From Cytobacillus massiliigabonensis (GTDB taxonomy: Bacteria > Bacillota > Bacilli > Bacillales > Cytobacillaceae): 64,000 nt of DNA. Made by a program: the position numbers and the translations under genes. Below are positions 7,019-14,595 of the stretch, piece by piece; position 1 is the stretch's first letter; every line of letters begins with the position of its first letter. The notes below the pieces were generated by a model, which saw only the letters and a program-made list of their open reading frames with translations, did not search any database and had not been told where the DNA came from. Location of the stretch: NCBI RefSeq assembly GCF_900199725.1, contig NZ_LT904902.1, positions 1-64,000 of the forward strand. Direction: 5' to 3'.

Positions 7019-7174
7019 CTACTTAAATAAATCCGCGCTGGTTATTGGTGGACTGTCACTTGCGTTATAAGTTTTCATTAGACTGTCATCGCCACATTTC
7101 GGACATTTACCTTCGTTTATCTCTTGCGATTTTAGTATCGCTAAACAACTCAAGCACAAATATTCGTTATTCAA
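7019..7174 (-). CDS. Small zinc-ribbon protein, 51 aa, TTG start
   Basis: The reading frame opens further upstream, but that part overlaps a gene supported on its own. A TTG at 7172-7174, behind GGAAGGGAG, gives a 51-residue protein overlapping the preceding stop by 8 bp. It has two CxxC pairs (CLSC and CPKC) 17 residues apart, a rubredoxin-like zinc ribbon. Such proteins are common in phage replication operons. Partner unknown. Confidence 0.55.
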   Translation of the reverse strand: MNNEYLCLSCLAILKSQEINEGKCPKCGDDSLMKTYNASDSPPITSADLFK

Positions 7175-7367
7175 CTCGCCACTCTCCCTTCCGTTCAGCT
7201 TCCGACATGCCCACGTTGTTAAACACGGCTGCATTTTCGCCAATCATTTTCGGCGCCAGCTCGGCGGCCGTATAGCGTCTGCCTGGAAAACCGGGCGATT
7301 TTCCCGATGCGCTCACGACCGCTGTGGCTCCGTTGGTTAATGCGCGGATTGCTTCGACTAGAGTCAT
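7167..7367 (-). CDS. Hypothetical phage protein, 66 aa
   Basis: The ATG overlaps the preceding stop by ATGA. The product begins with an amphipathic helix (MTLVEAIRALTNGATAVVSA) and ends in a charged region. It is not recognised. Coupled translation with both neighbours is the main evidence that it is real. Confidence 0.55.
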   Translation of the reverse strand: MTLVEAIRALTNGATAVVSASGKSPGFPGRRYTAAELAPKMIGENAAVFNNVGMSEAERKGEWRVE

Positions 7368-8404
7368 TCGTTTGCTCCGTCGCGAGTGTCGTCGATGATC
7401 CGCCCATCTAAATGCTTTAAGATTCTATTTGCCGTCGCTATTCGAATTTTTGTTGGGTGCGGGTTCTCGTCATCAATTACCGGCTTGCCTTCCGTCCAAC
7501 CTTTTCGTTTAATTACGTCGCCCACTCGCACTTCTGTCGGCTGTGGCGCGTTGAGGTATTCCGCCGGCACTTCGAGGCCTAGCGCCCTACGGAGGCTGAT
7601 TGCCTTTCCGATATGCGCGTTAAAGCAGTCGGTCGGGGCGCATTTGGCGATTCCTCGGTGATATAAATCCTTCGTAAAGTATCCGTGTATCAGAGCGACA
7701 ACTGTACGTTTTTCTGCGTTTACTATAAACTTCGCAGTACCCGCTTGGTTAACGAATCTTCCAATCGTAATATCAAACGATGCATACTCGCCTAGAATTT
7801 CCGCCACGTCGCGCTTTGCCTGTTCGATGATGTCATCGCGAATTTCCTGCGGAGTGCGGACGGCTAGATGCCCAACTGGCGCGACCTTTTCCACTACTTC
7901 CGTTTTAATCGCCGGCATGCTTTCGATTGTGTATTTCGTTAGCTCACCGACTTCGCTCTCGATTTTGATTCGCTGTGCCTCCGCTTTGAAATCGCCGTGA
8001 ACGAATAACTGATCGAACGAGCCTACACCGTCATATGATACGAACACCAAGCCGGGCATTTTCGCAAAGTTTAACGAGTACGTTCCGTCCTCATTTTCGG
8101 TAAAGCCGATTGTTTCTTGATAATTTGGCGTAGGTACCGCCTTAACTAATAGTGAACCGCGTTTTTGTAATTGCATTCTGCTCGCCTCCGTTTTGTTTTC
8201 GTTAATTACTTCGTATTCCTTATCCAAGATACCGTAACTGATTCCGTTAATTAATGCCCCTACGCCTCCGGGATATCGCGTATGCACCTCGCCAATATCT
8301 CCGTTTGAATAATTGCTGAAATACATATCCGTAATCAAAATGCGTTCCCCTACGTTCGCTTTGCGTTTTACCGTGTTAAACTTCGTCAGCTTCGTCTGTA
8401 TCAT
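7364..8404 (-). CDS. Hypothetical phage protein, 346 aa
   Basis: This is the largest unassigned gene of the early region, starting behind GGGGAGGAATCGGA. Residues 1-70 contain a beta-rich segment (ANVGERILITDMYFSNYSNG followed by a GEVHTRYPGG turn) like the SH3/KOW-type domains seen in short phage proteins here. A repeat of that flavour recurs near the C-terminus (VRVGDVIKRKGWTEGKPV). The middle holds a histidine/cysteine-containing region (YHRGIAKCAPTDCFNAHIGK). No catalytic motif is recognised. It may be a DNA-interacting protein that modulates replication, but this is a guess from company only. Confidence 0.65.
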   Translation of the reverse strand: MIQTKLTKFNTVKRKANVGERILITDMYFSNYSNGDIGEVHTRYPGGVGALINGISYGILDKEYEVINENKTEASRMQLQKRGSLLVKAVPTPNYQETIGFTENEDGTYSLNFAKMPGLVFVSYDGVGSFDQLFVHGDFKAEAQRIKIESEVGELTKYTIESMPAIKTEVVEKVAPVGHLAVRTPQEIRDDIIEQAKRDVAEILGEYASFDITIGRFVNQAGTAKFIVNAEKRTVVALIHGYFTKDLYHRGIAKCAPTDCFNAHIGKAISLRRALGLEVPAEYLNAPQPTEVRVGDVIKRKGWTEGKPVIDDENPHPTKIRIATANRILKHLDGRIIDDTRDGANE

Positions 8405-8431
8405 TCCGATTCCTCCCCGATTTTGGTTTCG

Positions 8432-8812
8432 TCACAACCATCCGATTTCTTCTTCTGTAATTGGCACCGCCGCTGCCTGCGCCCTTGGCTGCCGTGCCAT
8501 TTCCGCTAGCACCCTCGGCAATATACGCCCGCGCTGATACGTAAACATAAACGCGAAATTTAAGCCGGGGTATTGTGGCGTCGGCCGATACTCTGCGAAA
8601 CACGCATCGATAAACTTGCGCACAACCTCGGCGCCATGCTCGGTGATCAGCGTTTTGAGCCAGCGCCCTTCTAAGCCATATGATCGCGTTGTGTAGGCGA
8701 TTCCGTAGCGTTCCTCGTGCGTGTCCTTGAGATACTGCTGAAAACTTGCGACGGTCCAGTCAGCTTGCTCGCGATTTCGCCAGTCTTTGGCGGGCGGTTT
8801 GCGGTTAGTCAT
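8432..8812 (-). CDS. Hypothetical phage protein of the replication operon, 126 aa
   Basis: The N-terminus is charged (MTNRKPPAKDWRNREQADWT); helical segments follow (VVRKFIDACFAE), then an aromatic region and a C-terminal EEEIGWL. The size and the position upstream of the loader/helicase genes match small accessory replication proteins, but no motif confirms it. The start overlaps the upstream stop by ATGA. Confidence 0.6.
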   Translation of the reverse strand: MTNRKPPAKDWRNREQADWTVASFQQYLKDTHEERYGIAYTTRSYGLEGRWLKTLITEHGAEVVRKFIDACFAEYRPTPQYPGLNFAFMFTYQRGRILPRVLAEMARQPRAQAAAVPITEEEIGWL

Positions 8813-9186
8813 TCGTCATCCTCCCCGTAGAAATATCGACTAATCTCACGATATAAGTCCGTATCGTAGAGGTGAACATCGTTCATGACGTCGTGGGCTT
8901 CCGAAAGTAAATCCTCTGCCTCCGAGAGTCGAATAATCTCCGTCTTTAACTCCGTAATGTATTCGAGTAGCTTCGGTACATCTTCGCGAGCGTGTGCGAT
9001 GAACTCGGCGGTATTTCGATTCAATTCCGCGTCGTCATAGCGACAAACCTGCGCTATCAAAAGCCCTTTGCAACCTACGTTCTCCAATCCGTTCGGCGAG
9101 CGTTTTCCTACTTTCCACGGCCCTTCCGCTGCACTTTCCGCTCGTTCGCGTATTGCGTTTAGTTGTTCGTTTGTTAATCGTTTCAT
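8809..9186 (-). CDS. Ea22/Ead-like phage protein, 125 aa
   Basis: The chosen ATG is 8 nt after GGAG and overlaps the preceding stop (TAATG). The product opens with LTNEQLNAIRERAESAAEGPW and has NTAEFIAHAREDVPKLLEYI, both characteristic of the Ead/Ea22 family of phage early proteins. The C-terminal half is helical and acidic. Members are widespread in temperate phages of Gram-positive and Gram-negative hosts; no biochemical role is established. Confidence 0.7.
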   Translation of the reverse strand: MKRLTNEQLNAIRERAESAAEGPWKVGKRSPNGLENVGCKGLLIAQVCRYDDAELNRNTAEFIAHAREDVPKLLEYITELKTEIIRLSEAEDLLSEAHDVMNDVHLYDTDLYREISRYFYGEDDE

Positions 9187-9407
9187 TACGACCACTCCTT
9201 TTTCGGATGAAATAAGTGCGGAACGATATACGGCTCTTTGTCATCGTCGCTATCCTGTACGAGCATAAACATATCTTCTATTCGATGGCGTTTCGGAATT
9301 TCCTCGAATAGCGCTTCGTAGCCGTTTAGTTCCTCCGAAATCTCAATCGTTTCTTTCGTATAGAATTTTCCACTAGGTTTGAAATACGTTACGTTTACCG
9401 TTTTCAT
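9186..9407 (-). CDS. Hypothetical phage protein, 73 aa
   Basis: The ATG is preceded by GAGGAGGATTGATCG, a strong ribosome binding site. The 73-residue acidic protein starts MKTVNVTYFKPSGKFYTKET, consistent with a beta-hairpin, and ends with aromatic and histidine residues. It is translationally linked to the next gene. Function unknown. Confidence 0.6.
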   Translation of the reverse strand: MKTVNVTYFKPSGKFYTKETIEISEELNGYEALFEEIPKRHRIEDMFMLVQDSDDDKEPYIVPHLFHPKKEWS

Positions 9408-9411
9408 TCGA

Positions 9412-9576
9412 TCAATCCTCCTCGCAAAGTACCGTTAATACTTTTCGCAGTTCTTTTTTGCGAATCGTAAAGACTGTTCCGTTATGATTTATCTCAATCC
9501 ACTCGCCCCAAGCTTCGAATTTAACTTTGTCATCGACATAGTCCGAATGTTCCTTCGTTGTCAATTCGATTATCAT
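9412..9576 (-). CDS. Hypothetical phage protein, 54 aa
   Basis: This short gene starts at an ATG overlapping the stop of the preceding gene (TAATG) and ends 4 bp before the next start. The 54-residue product is rich in charged and aromatic residues (EAWGEWIEINHNGTVFTIRK) and looks like a small beta-strand domain with a basic C-terminal helix. Tight packing on both sides supports it. No family recognised. Confidence 0.5.
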   Translation of the reverse strand: MIIELTTKEHSDYVDDKVKFEAWGEWIEINHNGTVFTIRKKELRKVLTVLCEED

Positions 9577-9923
9577 TACTTCCACCCCATCCGTATGCTG
9601 AATTTATCTCGTTCTGCCGAGGCCTGTTCGTGAGCCTTACGTGCTTCTACTAACTGACCGGCAGCCTCTACGAGTTGCTTCGACAACTCTTCGACCACAA
9701 GAGCGTGACTCCAAACGCGTTCACCGAGATAAAACGAGTCTACGTATTCCCTTCGGCGATTATCCCTCGTAGTCAAAGCGATATGCAAATCGCCAATTAG
9801 CTGGTTGTACCTTGACTCTACTTCGTACTTATCCGAATAAGTTTTCTGTGACGCAGTTTCGACGCGCACATACTCGTCGGTCAGCCCTTCTTCGATTACT
9901 TCTAACGGCACTCTTACGTTCAT
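9576..9923 (-). CDS. Coiled-coil phage protein, 115 aa
   Basis: The start follows AAGGGGAGGCGAATCGG. The N-terminal third (MNVRVPLEVIEEGLTDEYVR) looks globular; residues 70-110 (VEELSKQLVEAAGQLVEARK and beyond) are a clear heptad-like coiled coil. Function unknown. The 130-bp gap upstream has an open frame without a usable start codon. Confidence 0.6.
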   Translation of the reverse strand: MNVRVPLEVIEEGLTDEYVRVETASQKTYSDKYEVESRYNQLIGDLHIALTTRDNRRREYVDSFYLGERVWSHALVVEELSKQLVEAAGQLVEARKAHEQASAERDKFSIRMGWK

Positions 9924-10054
9924 CCGATTCGCCTCCCCTTTTCGCTTAGTTTTCGCTTGATTTCCGACGTGTTAGCTCCGCCGAAGGTATTTCTATTACT
10001 TCGTTGTTATCGCGTCTGTATGCGTCTGTCTTGACGCTTAAAAGGTGCGTTAGG

Positions 10055-10414
10055 CTATGCGTTTACGCCTTCGATTTGGATGCCGAGAAGGTCGAGCGTT
10101 GTTTTTACGGCGCTATACTTACCTAAATACTCGCGTCTTTCTCTACCGTCAACAGCTTCGAAATATTCCTGCTTGACGTGTTCGTAATACTCGCGCACCT
10201 TTTCTTCGGGCGACTTTTCGGCTTCGAAGCCGTTGACAAGTGCGGACATTAATTCGTGAAAATTCGTTTTTCCGTAGCTATAAATGATTCCCGCGTCACT
10301 AAATGAATAGCGTTCGATTCCGTAAGTAACAATGTCTTGATCGCTCTCTCCCCTATTGCGGAGTGATTCGATTGCCTCCGCGACTTCGCGTGGTAGCGTT
10401 ACCTTTTTCGTCAT
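10055..10414 (-). CDS. DUF1642-like phage protein, 119 aa
   Basis: The internal ATG chosen lies behind GAAAGGGGAATCGTTAAT; the longer frame has no ribosome binding site. The sequence (TLPREVAEAIESLRNRGESD, later TNFHELMSALVNGFEAEKSP) resembles the DUF1642 family of small proteins found in Firmicute phages, where a proline-rich N-terminus is followed by a helix and a conserved tail. The role of this family is unknown. Assignment is tentative. Confidence 0.6.
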   Translation of the reverse strand: MTKKVTLPREVAEAIESLRNRGESDQDIVTYGIERYSFSDAGIIYSYGKTNFHELMSALVNGFEAEKSPEEKVREYYEHVKQEYFEAVDGRERREYLGKYSAVKTTLDLLGIQIEGVNA

Positions 10415-10468
10415 ATTAACGATTCCCCTTTCGTTGTTTCGCATTAATTTCGAAGTTTTCAGTATCAC

Positions 10469-10711
10469 TTATTCTACTTCTTGAATGACACCCAAGTACC
10501 TGCCTCCGAAATCAAGAGGGCTTTTTCCTCCGTATTCTGATAAGACATGAATTTCTTCCCCATCCTTGTGAGTAAGTGCCCAACCTATTTCATAATGACC
10601 TTTCTCGTCTTTACGAACTTCGATTGGTAAGCTGTCTAATCTAATAACCCCAAAATCTTCAACTTCAACTATGGTTGCATTATGTTCATTTTTTAAATAA
10701 GGTTTTATCAC
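10469..10711 (-). CDS. Hypothetical protein, 80 aa
   Basis: The GTG start follows GAAGGTGTAAAA. The product is acidic and beta-rich (HNATIVEVEDFGVIRLDSLP). Base composition is more AT-rich than the genes to the left, resembling the host, which suggests a recently gained extra gene in the phage early region. No family recognised. Confidence 0.5.
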   Translation of the reverse strand: MIKPYLKNEHNATIVEVEDFGVIRLDSLPIEVRKDEKGHYEIGWALTHKDGEEIHVLSEYGGKSPLDFGGRYLGVIQEVE

Positions 10712-10962
10712 TTTTACACCTTCCTCATTGCATATTTTGTCTCAAATTTGAACCCTCTTTCAAACCCTTGCGACCATTCACTATCGTTCATATCGCTACG
10801 CTTGTACTACTTTTCGCGATAATAGATATTAATAGACTCGTAGCGACAATATAATGAAATGGAATTGGCGCAATGTATTTATTCTTTTTAAAAGATTCTT
10901 TTTAAATACTTCTTTTTCATTAACGCTAGCGTAGAGTTAAATCTCCGCCAACGTAGAGCATA
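10712..10962. repeat. AT-rich non-coding stretch with short direct repeats
   Basis: No gene is seen in these 251 bp. They hold a perfect 12-bp direct repeat ATTCTTTTTAAA (10881-10892 and 10895-10906), a related third copy of its core (TTCTTTTT), and a palindrome CGCTAGCG (10924-10931) near two copies of an AACG...TAGAG element. The location, between replication genes and just after the DnaD-like gene, fits an origin or a promoter/operator region. Confidence 0.35.
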
Positions 10963-11421
10963 TCAACACACCGATAGATTAACGCCTTTCTCCTTGCCGA
11001 GTAACTTGCCGATCGAGCCGCCATGCCTAACGACGACTTGACGTAATTCCTCGGCCATCTGCGTCTCATGTTCGCGAAATTGCGCGCGTTCTAACGGGTC
11101 GTGAACGATGTAGTAAATCTTGTCCTTGCCGCGACCGCTCGGCTTGCGTTCGATCGTCACTAGCCCGCTCGCTTCGAGGATTTCGTCGAGAATGGGCAGC
11201 GTCGAAAACGAAAGCTGAAACTTTTCCGTTACCTTACTGCGCCCATTCCACGCCTTGCCTTGGTCGAAACTTGTGACGTCGTTGTTCCGGTAGCGCAGCA
11301 AGTACAGATAGTACAGCGTTGCCTTGTCGCCAATGTACGGATGGTACAGGTCGAATAGTTCGTGGAACATTAGCGAAAAACCGGTGCGTGTGTTGCCTGT
11401 GCGGATATATGCGTTAGACAT
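10963..11421 (-). CDS. DnaD/DnaB-like winged-helix replication protein, 152 aa
   Basis: The protein has an N-terminal winged-helix-like domain: HPYIGDKATLYYLYLLRYRN, then LSFSTLPILDEILEASGLVT as the HTH, and a wing (ERKPSGRGKDKIYYIVHDPL). This is the pattern of DnaD/DnaB-type primosome proteins and RepA_N-like initiators. A helical tail follows. It probably starts replication at a phage origin, before loader, helicase and primase act. The start overlaps the preceding stop (TAATG). Confidence 0.65.
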   Translation of the reverse strand: MSNAYIRTGNTRTGFSLMFHELFDLYHPYIGDKATLYYLYLLRYRNNDVTSFDQGKAWNGRSKVTEKFQLSFSTLPILDEILEASGLVTIERKPSGRGKDKIYYIVHDPLERAQFREHETQMAEELRQVVVRHGGSIGKLLGKEKGVNLSVC

Positions 11422-11933
11422 TAGGCAACCAACCCTCCCAGTTGCTCCAATAAATCTTCCGCAATCTTAGTAAGAAGAGGTCCGTAACCTTTATTGAAGC
11501 AAGTGTTGATGTACGTTTTGTTATAGGCTATATCTTCGTCTTCTACATGCAATTCTTGTTTCCCAACCACACGTGGGTCAAATCCACCACTCTCTCGAAG
11601 GAGGCGGTTGTAAAGATTATTTAAATCACGCTGGGAAAAAGCCTTTAGTCCACGTAATTCAGTTATTTGCCACATTACATTATTGAAGTGTCTTCGAAGT
11701 GACAGTAATGGGAACTTCTTAAAGTTCTCAACTTTACAGACAACTCTTTTCTCTTCAATAGAAAGTTTGATATCAGATAGTTTTTTCTCAGTCTTGTTCA
11801 ATGCGATCGATTCGGGTTCAATGCTAAAGAGATTGGAAGCAACTAAAGTGTAAGTCTTTAACGCAATATCTTCCTGTCCTTTTTGAAAAACAATTGCTAT
11901 ACCGCCATTTTTAGTACGTTTCATCGATAACAT
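11421..11933 (-). CDS. Hypothetical phage protein, 170 aa
   Basis: The start is the ATG behind AAAGGGGGACATAAG. The 170-residue product is lysine-rich at the N-terminus (MLSMKRTKNGGIAIVFQKGQ), with basic helical segments (FPLLSLRRHFNNVMWQITEL) and an acidic tail. Its AT content is above that of the primase/helicase genes. It resembles no family I know. It lies between the DUF3102 gene and the DnaD-like gene, transcribed with both. Confidence 0.55.
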   Translation of the reverse strand: MLSMKRTKNGGIAIVFQKGQEDIALKTYTLVASNLFSIEPESIALNKTEKKLSDIKLSIEEKRVVCKVENFKKFPLLSLRRHFNNVMWQITELRGLKAFSQRDLNNLYNRLLRESGGFDPRVVGKQELHVEDEDIAYNKTYINTCFNKGYGPLLTKIAEDLLEQLGGLVA

Positions 11934-11946
11934 CTTATGTCCCCCT

Positions 11947-12852
11947 TTAATTTTCAAGAATAATTATTTCCGTTTCATGTAGGTTGCGATCTATTTCTCC
12001 TAGAAACTTTATCATGGAGCCAATCGCCTTGGTATATTCCGTTTTACCTTCGCTTATCATCTCGTTAAACTCGCGCGCAAAATGCGTTAAATGTCCGTAT
12101 TTCTCGATAAACTTGCGAACATCCTCCGAAAACTCAAACACCGCATAGGTAATCGCGTCCCCATTAGTTACCCGAGTTGTTTTTCCTTCATACATCGAAA
12201 TATCTCCGAAAAGTTCTTTATAGCGAGAAAGTTCTGCGCCGGTCTTTTCGTCAATAATCTCGATGTATTCCGTTTTTACTTCTGCGACAGGTTCACTATC
12301 TTCGATTGATTCAATTGTGTCGCGAAGTATCTCGGCGTCACGTTCAGCGAGATCACGTTGTTTTTCTGCGGCTCGACGCGCTTCTTCGGCTTCTTTTAAA
12401 GCCTTTTTGACCTCACGTAATTCCCGCACAGTCATTTCGTCGGCTGTTTTTGTTTCGCCTGTTGATGGAATTATATGGGGTTGGTCGCGGTGTTCCGGTG
12501 CTAACGTAGCAATCTGATAGAGTACTTCCAGACCCAAATGCGAGGACGTCCTCGTTTTCTCACCTAATTCGCGAAAGACTTTCATCATTTGTTGCGCAAC
12601 ACGTGGGTGGACATTAACTAATTCAAGCCACTTAAGCCAACCGCCAGCATCTTCCCGTTGTGTAGCAATTAATCGCTCGTTTTCATCGGAGCTGTTAAGT
12701 TTAGCATTACGTACGGCTAACATTCTTTTACTAGCTTGGTATAAGCATTCGTCAGCCATCGCTAAGTAACTGTTAATCTCTGCCGTGATGACGTTCAAGT
12801 CATTCGATAATTCTACCGCAGCACCACCACCTTTAATTTCGTTTTGCTCCAT
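11947..12852 (-). CDS. DUF3102-family protein with long coiled coil, 301 aa
   Basis: The chosen ATG lies 8 nt after GGAGG. The N-terminal third (LNVITAEINSYLAMADECLY, then EDAGGWLKWLELVNVHPRVA) matches DUF3102, a family of phage and plasmid proteins of Firmicutes. Residues about 155-195 are a long charged coiled coil (VKKALKEAEEARRAAEKQRD). The C-terminal part is a helical domain. It is the first gene of the leftward early operon after the integrase. Its role is unknown; a DNA-binding or partition-related function has been suspected for similar proteins but is not shown here. Confidence 0.75.
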   Translation of the reverse strand: MEQNEIKGGGAAVELSNDLNVITAEINSYLAMADECLYQASKRMLAVRNAKLNSSDENERLIATQREDAGGWLKWLELVNVHPRVAQQMMKVFRELGEKTRTSSHLGLEVLYQIATLAPEHRDQPHIIPSTGETKTADEMTVRELREVKKALKEAEEARRAAEKQRDLAERDAEILRDTIESIEDSEPVAEVKTEYIEIIDEKTGAELSRYKELFGDISMYEGKTTRVTNGDAITYAVFEFSEDVRKFIEKYGHLTHFAREFNEMISEGKTEYTKAIGSMIKFLGEIDRNLHETEIIILEN

Positions 12853-13191
12853 CAAAAGCACCTCCGTTTTAATTTTCTGTATGTTATATATGCGTTGGTG
12901 TAGATTACTCGGTAAATAAAAACGCCTTATACTTAATTAATCGCACGAAAGCGACCGAATGGGTCGTTATTTCTGTGAAACTTTTTCCGCCCTTACTCTA
13001 TAATAGGAATGACGAAATGGAATCGCGCACTTTTCACGAAATCATTTCCGCCTTCATGTAATAATACGCAGCGAAAATTAATATCGCGCAGATTTCCGTT
13101 ATAATTATTAGGACGCGCCACTTTTAAAACTCGCGCATTTTTACGCAAAAAAAATCGCCAACCTCGAAAGACTGACGAAAGTTTCTTCCTA
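12853..13191. other. Intergenic region between integrase and early operon
   Basis: These 339 bp contain no ORF longer than a few codons. They should carry the early promoter for the DUF3102 operon, but I see no hexamer pair with good spacing. Short purine-rich strings (GCGCG, CGCGCA) recur three or four times, the last near the integrase stop. No clear hairpin terminator follows the integrase. Confidence 0.4.
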
Positions 13192-14148
13192 TTATTTTTT
13201 AAACACGTAGTTCAACGGCGAATACGCGCTATGCTGATTTTGCACGTCCATGTTCGTCATTTGCACGTAACGGCGCACCATGTTCATATGCGAATGCCCG
13301 AGTATCTTCTGTAGGCTGAACGGATCGCCTCCGTTTAATATATAGAACAACGCGCCGGTATGACGAAGCGTATGCGGACTGACACGTTTGTCCGTTATTC
13401 GCGCAACCTGTCCTGCCACGCGTAAGTTATCGCGCATGGTTGCCTCGCTCATCGGCTCGCCTTCATACGTCAGGAACACGTACTCATTGTCGAAGTCTTC
13501 CGTTTCCTTCATATATTCGTTCAACAATTTCGCCGTCCGATTGCTAATCGGCACGAAGCGCCCGACTCGCGACTTTGTGTCCGCAGCCTCCAAGCGAATA
13601 TGCATCGCCTTAAAGTCGACATTTTGCCTCTTAACGTCGACCAATTCGCACACGCGCATCATCGTGTCGAGCATGACGTAAATTGCGACATTCGTGCGGA
13701 ATCCGGTATAAGTGTTGTCGTTGGTTGCGCCAATCAGCCGACGCATTTCGTCGGAGGTCAGCGCTTCCACCACGTCAATAGGCGCCTTGATCGGCTTAAA
13801 TCTGCGATGTATCGGGTCGTCAATCCACCCTTTTTCTTCGTAGGCATATCGCAAGAAAGTCCGCACCGTCCGGATTCGAATGTTCGCAGTCATTGGCGCG
13901 TAGTCCTTTTCTTCGAGCATGTACGTTATCCAATCCATAAAAATCGGCGTTGTCATTTCGTCAGCCGTTAAATCGCGTTCGAGGTACCGTCCGAGATAAT
14001 CGAAGTTTTTATAGTGTTCCTCAATCGTTCGTTTCGACAGCCCCTCGCCTTTCTTAATCAACATAAACTCCGCAAACATTTCCGACATTAACAACGGCAC
14101 GCCCGTATTTGCCTCGCGTTTGTACCGCCGCACAGTTCCTTTTCGCAT
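13192..14148 (-). CDS. int: Tyrosine recombinase (phage integrase), 318 aa
   Basis: The start is the ATG behind GAAAGGGGC; a longer frame has no ribosome binding site. Residues 20-110 form the SAM-like core-binding domain (MFAEFMLIKKGEGLSKRTIE). The catalytic domain has R165 (MMRVCELVD), H259 and R262 (HTLRH), H284 (LGHSH) and the nucleophile Y294 (RRYVQMT). It catalyses integration and excision at the attachment site. It is transcribed away from the neighbouring tRNA, and the 200 bp between them hold repeats that look like arm sites, so it most likely acts there. Confidence 0.93.
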   Translation of the reverse strand: MRKGTVRRYKREANTGVPLLMSEMFAEFMLIKKGEGLSKRTIEEHYKNFDYLGRYLERDLTADEMTTPIFMDWITYMLEEKDYAPMTANIRIRTVRTFLRYAYEEKGWIDDPIHRRFKPIKAPIDVVEALTSDEMRRLIGATNDNTYTGFRTNVAIYVMLDTMMRVCELVDVKRQNVDFKAMHIRLEAADTKSRVGRFVPISNRTAKLLNEYMKETEDFDNEYVFLTYEGEPMSEATMRDNLRVAGQVARITDKRVSPHTLRHTGALFYILNGGDPFSLQKILGHSHMNMVRRYVQMTNMDVQNQHSAYSPLNYVFKK

Positions 14149-14205
14149 AACAAAAAGCCCCTTTCGCGATAATAAATATGCGTAAGAGGCGAACGGCGAC
14201 CGTTG

Positions 14206-14329
14206 CGGTCTTGACCTGCTATTCAAACGGTCTTTTCTCGCAGTCTATTACGGTCTTACCGAAAACCGCGCGAAAACCGTGTGTGATTACCGACTTAATC
14301 TGCGTTATCAATCAACGCTTCAATCAACG
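14206..14329. repeat. Short phased direct repeats, probable integrase/excisionase arm sites
   Basis: Three families of direct repeats are packed between the integrase and the tRNA. CGGTCTT occurs at 14206-14212, 14228-14234 and 14251-14257, spaced 22 and 23 bp. CGAAAACCG occurs at 14260-14268 and 14271-14279, spaced 11 bp. TCAATCAACG occurs at 14308-14317 and 14320-14329, spaced 12 bp. Spacing near one or two helical turns is what arm-type protein binding sites at an attachment site look like. Confidence 0.6.
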
Positions 14330-14356
14330 TCAAACCCTTGCGGGAGTAAGACGTAT

Positions 14357-14390
14357 TGGCGGGACCGCCTGGGAATCGAACCCAGCTGAC
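14357..14390. other. Probable attachment site at the 3' end of the tRNA-Sec gene
   Basis: The integrase is next to, and its repeats abut, the 3' end of the tRNA, and phage-like gene content stops here while conserved host genes begin at 14596. Integrases of this family often recombine within tRNA 3' ends and restore them. The T arm and 3' acceptor are the likely crossover core. The matching site at the other end lies outside the window, so the core cannot be defined exactly. Confidence 0.6.
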
Positions 14391-14453
14391 CAGGCACGCT
14401 GGTCACAGATAGTTTTGAAGACTACGGAGGACACCAGTACCCCATTCGACCCC
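14357..14453 (-). tRNA. selC: tRNA-Sec(UCA), selenocysteine tRNA
   Basis: The minus strand folds as a tRNA with encoded CCA (14357-14359). The anticodon arm GTAGT-CTTCAAA-ACTAT has U33 and anticodon UCA (14416-14418), which reads UGA. A 7-bp variable arm (TGACCAG/CTGGTCA) is far longer than in ordinary tRNAs. The T arm is a perfect CTGGG-TTCGATT-CCCAG. The long acceptor and extended D stem (with one mismatch) agree with bacterial tRNA-Sec. The acceptor is imperfect: 5' GGGGTCGA faces GCGGTCCC with two wobbles and a final A-G mismatch. It could be a true selC or a selC-like gene partly rebuilt by the prophage. No other selenocysteine gene is in the window. Confidence 0.82.
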
Positions 14454-14595
14454 ATATTAGCCATATATTATTATATTATTTTAATTTAAATCAATCAAGG
14501 AAAAGCTGCTAAAGATTCTCTGAATTTGATTATCTTGTCTATAATTGATCAAAAGTTTATAATAAGAGCATGAATATTTATTTGTAGGTGAGAAC

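Noticed and set aside
9924-10054. An open minus-strand frame between two phage genes
   Set aside because: It is read open for about 35 codons but contains no ATG, GTG or TTG in a usable position.
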